Source: Actinomycetota bacterium (GTDB lineage: Bacteria > Actinomycetota > Acidimicrobiia > Spongiisociales > UBA5794). Taken from it: a stretch of DNA of 64,000 bases. The translations under genes and the position numbers were made by a program. Below are positions 61,835 to 64,000 of the stretch, piece after piece. Each line of letters begins with the position of its first letter. Position 1 is the first letter of the stretch. Location: NCBI GenBank assembly GCA_013151445.1, contig JAADIG010000082.1, positions 37,003 to 101,002 of the forward strand, written 5' to 3'. Below the pieces are notes generated by a model that did no database searches, was not told the DNA's origin, and saw only the letters and a list, made by a program, of their open reading frames with translations.

Positions 61835-62149
61835 CTATACGCAGCCAACTGGCTTTGGTAGACCAGAGATGTAGGCCATTTTTTTTGCAGGTTTCTTTGG
61901 AAACAGAGCGAAGAGCTCCTTGGTGGGGATGCCACCGATCGTGGAAACTCGACGAAGCGTCGGTGTGACGCCCTGTTCGGCAAAGTCCTCTCTGAGGAAA
62001 CGCACTGCTTTCCAGTGAGCATCCGTCATGTCGATTCCGATTTGAATCGCGAGGGCCTGGCCGAGAGCTTCCGTCCACTCGTCGTATTCCGTCATGAAGC
62101 CTTCGTCGTCGATTGTGACTTCTTTGCCTGCGATGGTTGCCGTTGTCAT
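61835..62149 (-). CDS. TusE/DsrC-family sulfurtransferase
   Basis: 104 residues from ATG 62149 with GGAGG upstream. The whole family pattern is present (EVTIDDEGFMTEYDEWTEALGQALA, then MTDAHWKAVRFLREDF and the end PTKELFALFPKKPAKKMAYI). The C-terminal arm reads SGLPKPVGCV: the penultimate Cys is there, but the second Cys of true DsrC, 11 residues earlier, is Ala. It is thus a one-Cys carrier like TusE rather than a dissimilatory DsrC. Confidence 0.92.
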   Translation of the reverse strand: MTTATIAGKEVTIDDEGFMTEYDEWTEALGQALAIQIGIDMTDAHWKAVRFLREDFAEQGVTPTLRRVSTIGGIPTKELFALFPKKPAKKMAYISGLPKPVGCV

Positions 62150-62216
62150 TGTGTACCTCCTGAGATGAATTGGTTCGGTATTCTGGAATCCTTGGGACGT
62201 CAGTCGGTGACTCTCG

Positions 62217-63455
62217 CTACGAGTCCTCCCTGTGTTTCCCCGCCATGGACATTGCGGTCGGGACAGGCAAGCGGCGACCAGGTAACAGCATGTGCCAATA
62301 TGTCCACTTGAAGACAAGCTTGCCCCAATGGTTGCGTCGGCTTTCCTTGAGGAGCCCAAACGGGCCGATGACCGGTATTGGGTACTCCCCGGATAGGGGT
62401 TGCGTGTCATAGTTGAAGTCGATCAACATGGCCTTGCCGTGGCCACTTTCGATGAAGCAATTGGCGTGTCCGTCAAAGCTCCGCTCCATGGGTCGCCCGT
62501 TGATGTATTCCACGAAGTTGTCCGTGAAGACGTCCACGGCGAAGTGAGCCACGGACCCGGCCTTCGAAGTCGGCAGAGCTGCCGCATCGCCAAGCGCAAA
62601 GATCGTGTCGTACTTCTTGGACAGGAAGGTGTGCTTGTCCACCGGCACATGGTTGAGTTCGTCGCCAAGGCCGGACAGTGCAACGTAGTCCGCGCCCATG
62701 TTGAGTGGAACCGTGACGAGAAGGTCGTAGGGAATTTCTCGTTCGTCGTAGGACACGAGACGGTGGTTCTCGGCATCGACTCTTTCGAGCATAAAGTCTG
62801 ACTCAAGTTCGATATCACGTTCATCGAGCATTCCGCCCAGCGACTTTGCTGCGACCGGTTTCGTGAATGCAGCGGGCAGTGGTGTGACGTACACCATGTC
62901 AACCTTGTCCCGGATGCCCCGTTTCTCGAAGTAGGCATCGGCGAGAAAAGTGAATTCGAGGGGAGCAACCGGGCACTTGATCGGCATTTCCACAATGTTC
63001 ACGGCAATCCGACCTCCGGTGAACCCTGCAAGGGCCTCGTGGAGCCGGGTTGCTCCCTCGAGTGTGTAGAAGTCGTGTATGGATTGGCCATACTCGGGTC
63101 CGTCAAGACCAGGAGTTTGGTCGGGTCGTGGATGGGTTCCGGTCGCGATTATCAAATAGTCGTAGGCCTGGATCTCGCCGTTCGAGAGATGAACCACCTG
63201 TGCGTCGGGATCAACACGATCGATGCCTGATGTTATGAAGTCAACGCCGCTCGGCAGGAACGACTCTGTCTTCTTCACAACGTCTGCGGCCGTATACGTG
63301 CCAAATGGGATGAAGAGGTAACCGGGTTGGTAGTGGTGCTCGGTCGCCTGGTCGACAATCGTGATATCCCACTCGGTTTGCTTCAGGATTGGCCGAAGCT
63401 TGTTGGCAGCCATCGTTCCGGCGGTGCCGGCTCCGAGAATGAGTAGGCGTTTCAC
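62217..63455 (-). CDS. Sulfide:quinone-oxidoreductase-like flavoprotein
   Basis: 412 residues of the FAD/NAD-binding SQR/FCSD group: MKRLLILGAGTAGTMAANKL, IATGTHPRPDQTPGLDG, IKCPVAPLEFTFLADAYF, and the C-terminal flavin motif TIFALGDAAALPTSKAGSVAHFAV. Cysteines in KCPVAP and ANCFIE may form the sulfide-oxidising pair. It probably oxidises sulfide or persulfide to polysulfur and feeds quinone. GTG start overlaps the PocR-like gene by GTGA. Downstream genes are TusE- and DsrE-like. Confidence 0.9.
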   Translation of the reverse strand: MKRLLILGAGTAGTMAANKLRPILKQTEWDITIVDQATEHHYQPGYLFIPFGTYTAADVVKKTESFLPSGVDFITSGIDRVDPDAQVVHLSNGEIQAYDYLIIATGTHPRPDQTPGLDGPEYGQSIHDFYTLEGATRLHEALAGFTGGRIAVNIVEMPIKCPVAPLEFTFLADAYFEKRGIRDKVDMVYVTPLPAAFTKPVAAKSLGGMLDERDIELESDFMLERVDAENHRLVSYDEREIPYDLLVTVPLNMGADYVALSGLGDELNHVPVDKHTFLSKKYDTIFALGDAAALPTSKAGSVAHFAVDVFTDNFVEYINGRPMERSFDGHANCFIESGHGKAMLIDFNYDTQPLSGEYPIPVIGPFGLLKESRRNHWGKLVFKWTYWHMLLPGRRLPVPTAMSMAGKHREDS

Positions 63456-64000
63456 TGTTCGCTCCTCTGTTCTGAGTTGGTTCGAAGATCTGAGAGGTGG
63501 GTGGCGAGGGTGGCAAGGCCGCGGGCTACTTCGTCCTGTCGAACCTCGTCGAGGTCATACATGTCCGCGTGGTGTTGTTCAAGACGGTCGACCTCAACGC
63601 CAAGTTCTTTAGCGAGTTTGTCGAGGGATTCCGGGTCGGGGATCGTGGCGGAACGCACCCCGCCTGCTATCACCATGCCGACGAGCTGGTTGTCGGACCG
63701 GAGGAAGGCCCGTGCACATTTGAATCCGAACCGGGACTCAAGCCACGTTGGGGTGAGGGCCGGGTGAGTGCCGAGCGATGCCCATTCGGAGGTGCAGAGA
63801 TCCGTGATGTGGGGTACGTCGAGGAGTGCGGAGAAGAACCCACAGGGGTTCACGACGTCGGTCAGAGGATGACCATCGATATCGGTGACGACCACCATCA
63901 CACCGAACAGATCGGAAAAGAGATCGACGAGGTGCTGAGGGGTGGTCGAGAGTCTGTCGCCAGATGTTGACGTTTCGGAGAGGCCGTCTCGTGATGGTTC
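63452..64000 (-). CDS. PocR-like sensor protein (5' end beyond window)
   Basis: The frame is open to the window end. Visible residues read LSTTPQHLVDLFSDLFGVMV, then TDIDGHPLTDVVNPCGFFSALLDVP, CTSEWASLG and VGMVIAGG, the pattern of the PocR ligand-binding domain, with several conserved Cys that may bind iron or another metal. The C-terminal 60 residues are helical and acidic. As first visible gene of the sulfur operon it may sense the substrate or redox state. The start and any effector domain lie outside. Confidence 0.78.
   Translation of the reverse strand, partial: EPSRDGLSETSTSGDRLSTTPQHLVDLFSDLFGVMVVVTDIDGHPLTDVVNPCGFFSALLDVPHITDLCTSEWASLGTHPALTPTWLESRFGFKCARAFLRSDNQLVGMVIAGGVRSATIPDPESLDKLAKELGVEVDRLEQHHADMYDLDEVRQDEVARGLATLATHLSDLRTNSEQRSEQ

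Overview
The window is the replication-origin region of a high-GC Gram-positive bacterium, most likely an actinobacterium of class Acidimicrobiia. The order gyrB-dciA-recF-dnaN-dnaA / rpmH-rnpA-yidD-yidC-jag-rsmG-parA-parB is the classic oriC block. The following minus-strand block (sigma factor, anti-sigma factor, trxB, trxA, CwlM-like protein next to parB) matches the mycobacterial oriC neighbourhood. The cell-surface protein at 54.2 kb has the Cys-rich S-layer-like repeat often seen in Acidimicrobiia. The genus assignment is inference.

1-10.4 kb: two divergent replichore starts. The dnaA-dnaN gap holds what looks like the unwinding centre: a perfect DnaA box, a GC clamp, TAG-type trinucleotide repeats and an AT-rich tract. 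A second group of DnaA boxes lies upstream of dnaA, and one box sits inside the rpmH promoter. Two parS sites and a strong terminator separate jag from rsmG. 10.4-16.6 kb: a minus-strand cluster with a CwlM-like pseudo-amidase, thioredoxin/thioredoxin reductase, an ECF sigma/anti-sigma pair, a stand-alone membrane pseudokinase and a GNAT enzyme.

16.6-35 kb: mixed metabolic genes. They include a TetR regulator with a 22-bp palindrome, aminotransferases, a methyltransferase, a multicopper oxidase with a rhodanese lipoprotein, a PEP-mutase-like enzyme, a histone-deacetylase-like enzyme, a lone PilT ATPase, RNase HI with a zinc ribbon, CCA-adding enzyme, a VanY-type peptidase, the pseudouridine catabolic pair psuG/psuK and an acyl-CoA dehydrogenase. 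35.2-41.3 kb: a compact arginine operon argC-J-B-R-G-H without argD or argF. 41.4-49 kb: a PPOX-fold protein, a cystathionine gamma-synthase-type enzyme, a three-gene ABC-2 exporter, a discoidin-like lipoprotein, DUF302 and DUF3352 proteins.

49-57.6 kb is the most accessory-looking part: an AbiEi/DUF559 gene between two related long hairpins, panB, secreted lipoproteins including a matrixin-type metalloprotease, a decayed IS110-family element, an S-layer-like protein, and a TetR regulator divergent from a frameshifted epimerase with three inverted repeats between them. 58-61.2 kb returns to core genes (rpsF-ssb-rpsR-rplI-dnaB). The window ends in a minus-strand sulfur-linked operon: a PocR-like sensor (cut by the window end), a sulfide:quinone-oxidoreductase-like flavoprotein, a TusE/DsrC-like protein and a DsrE-like protein. 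No tRNA, rRNA or CRISPR array was recognised.
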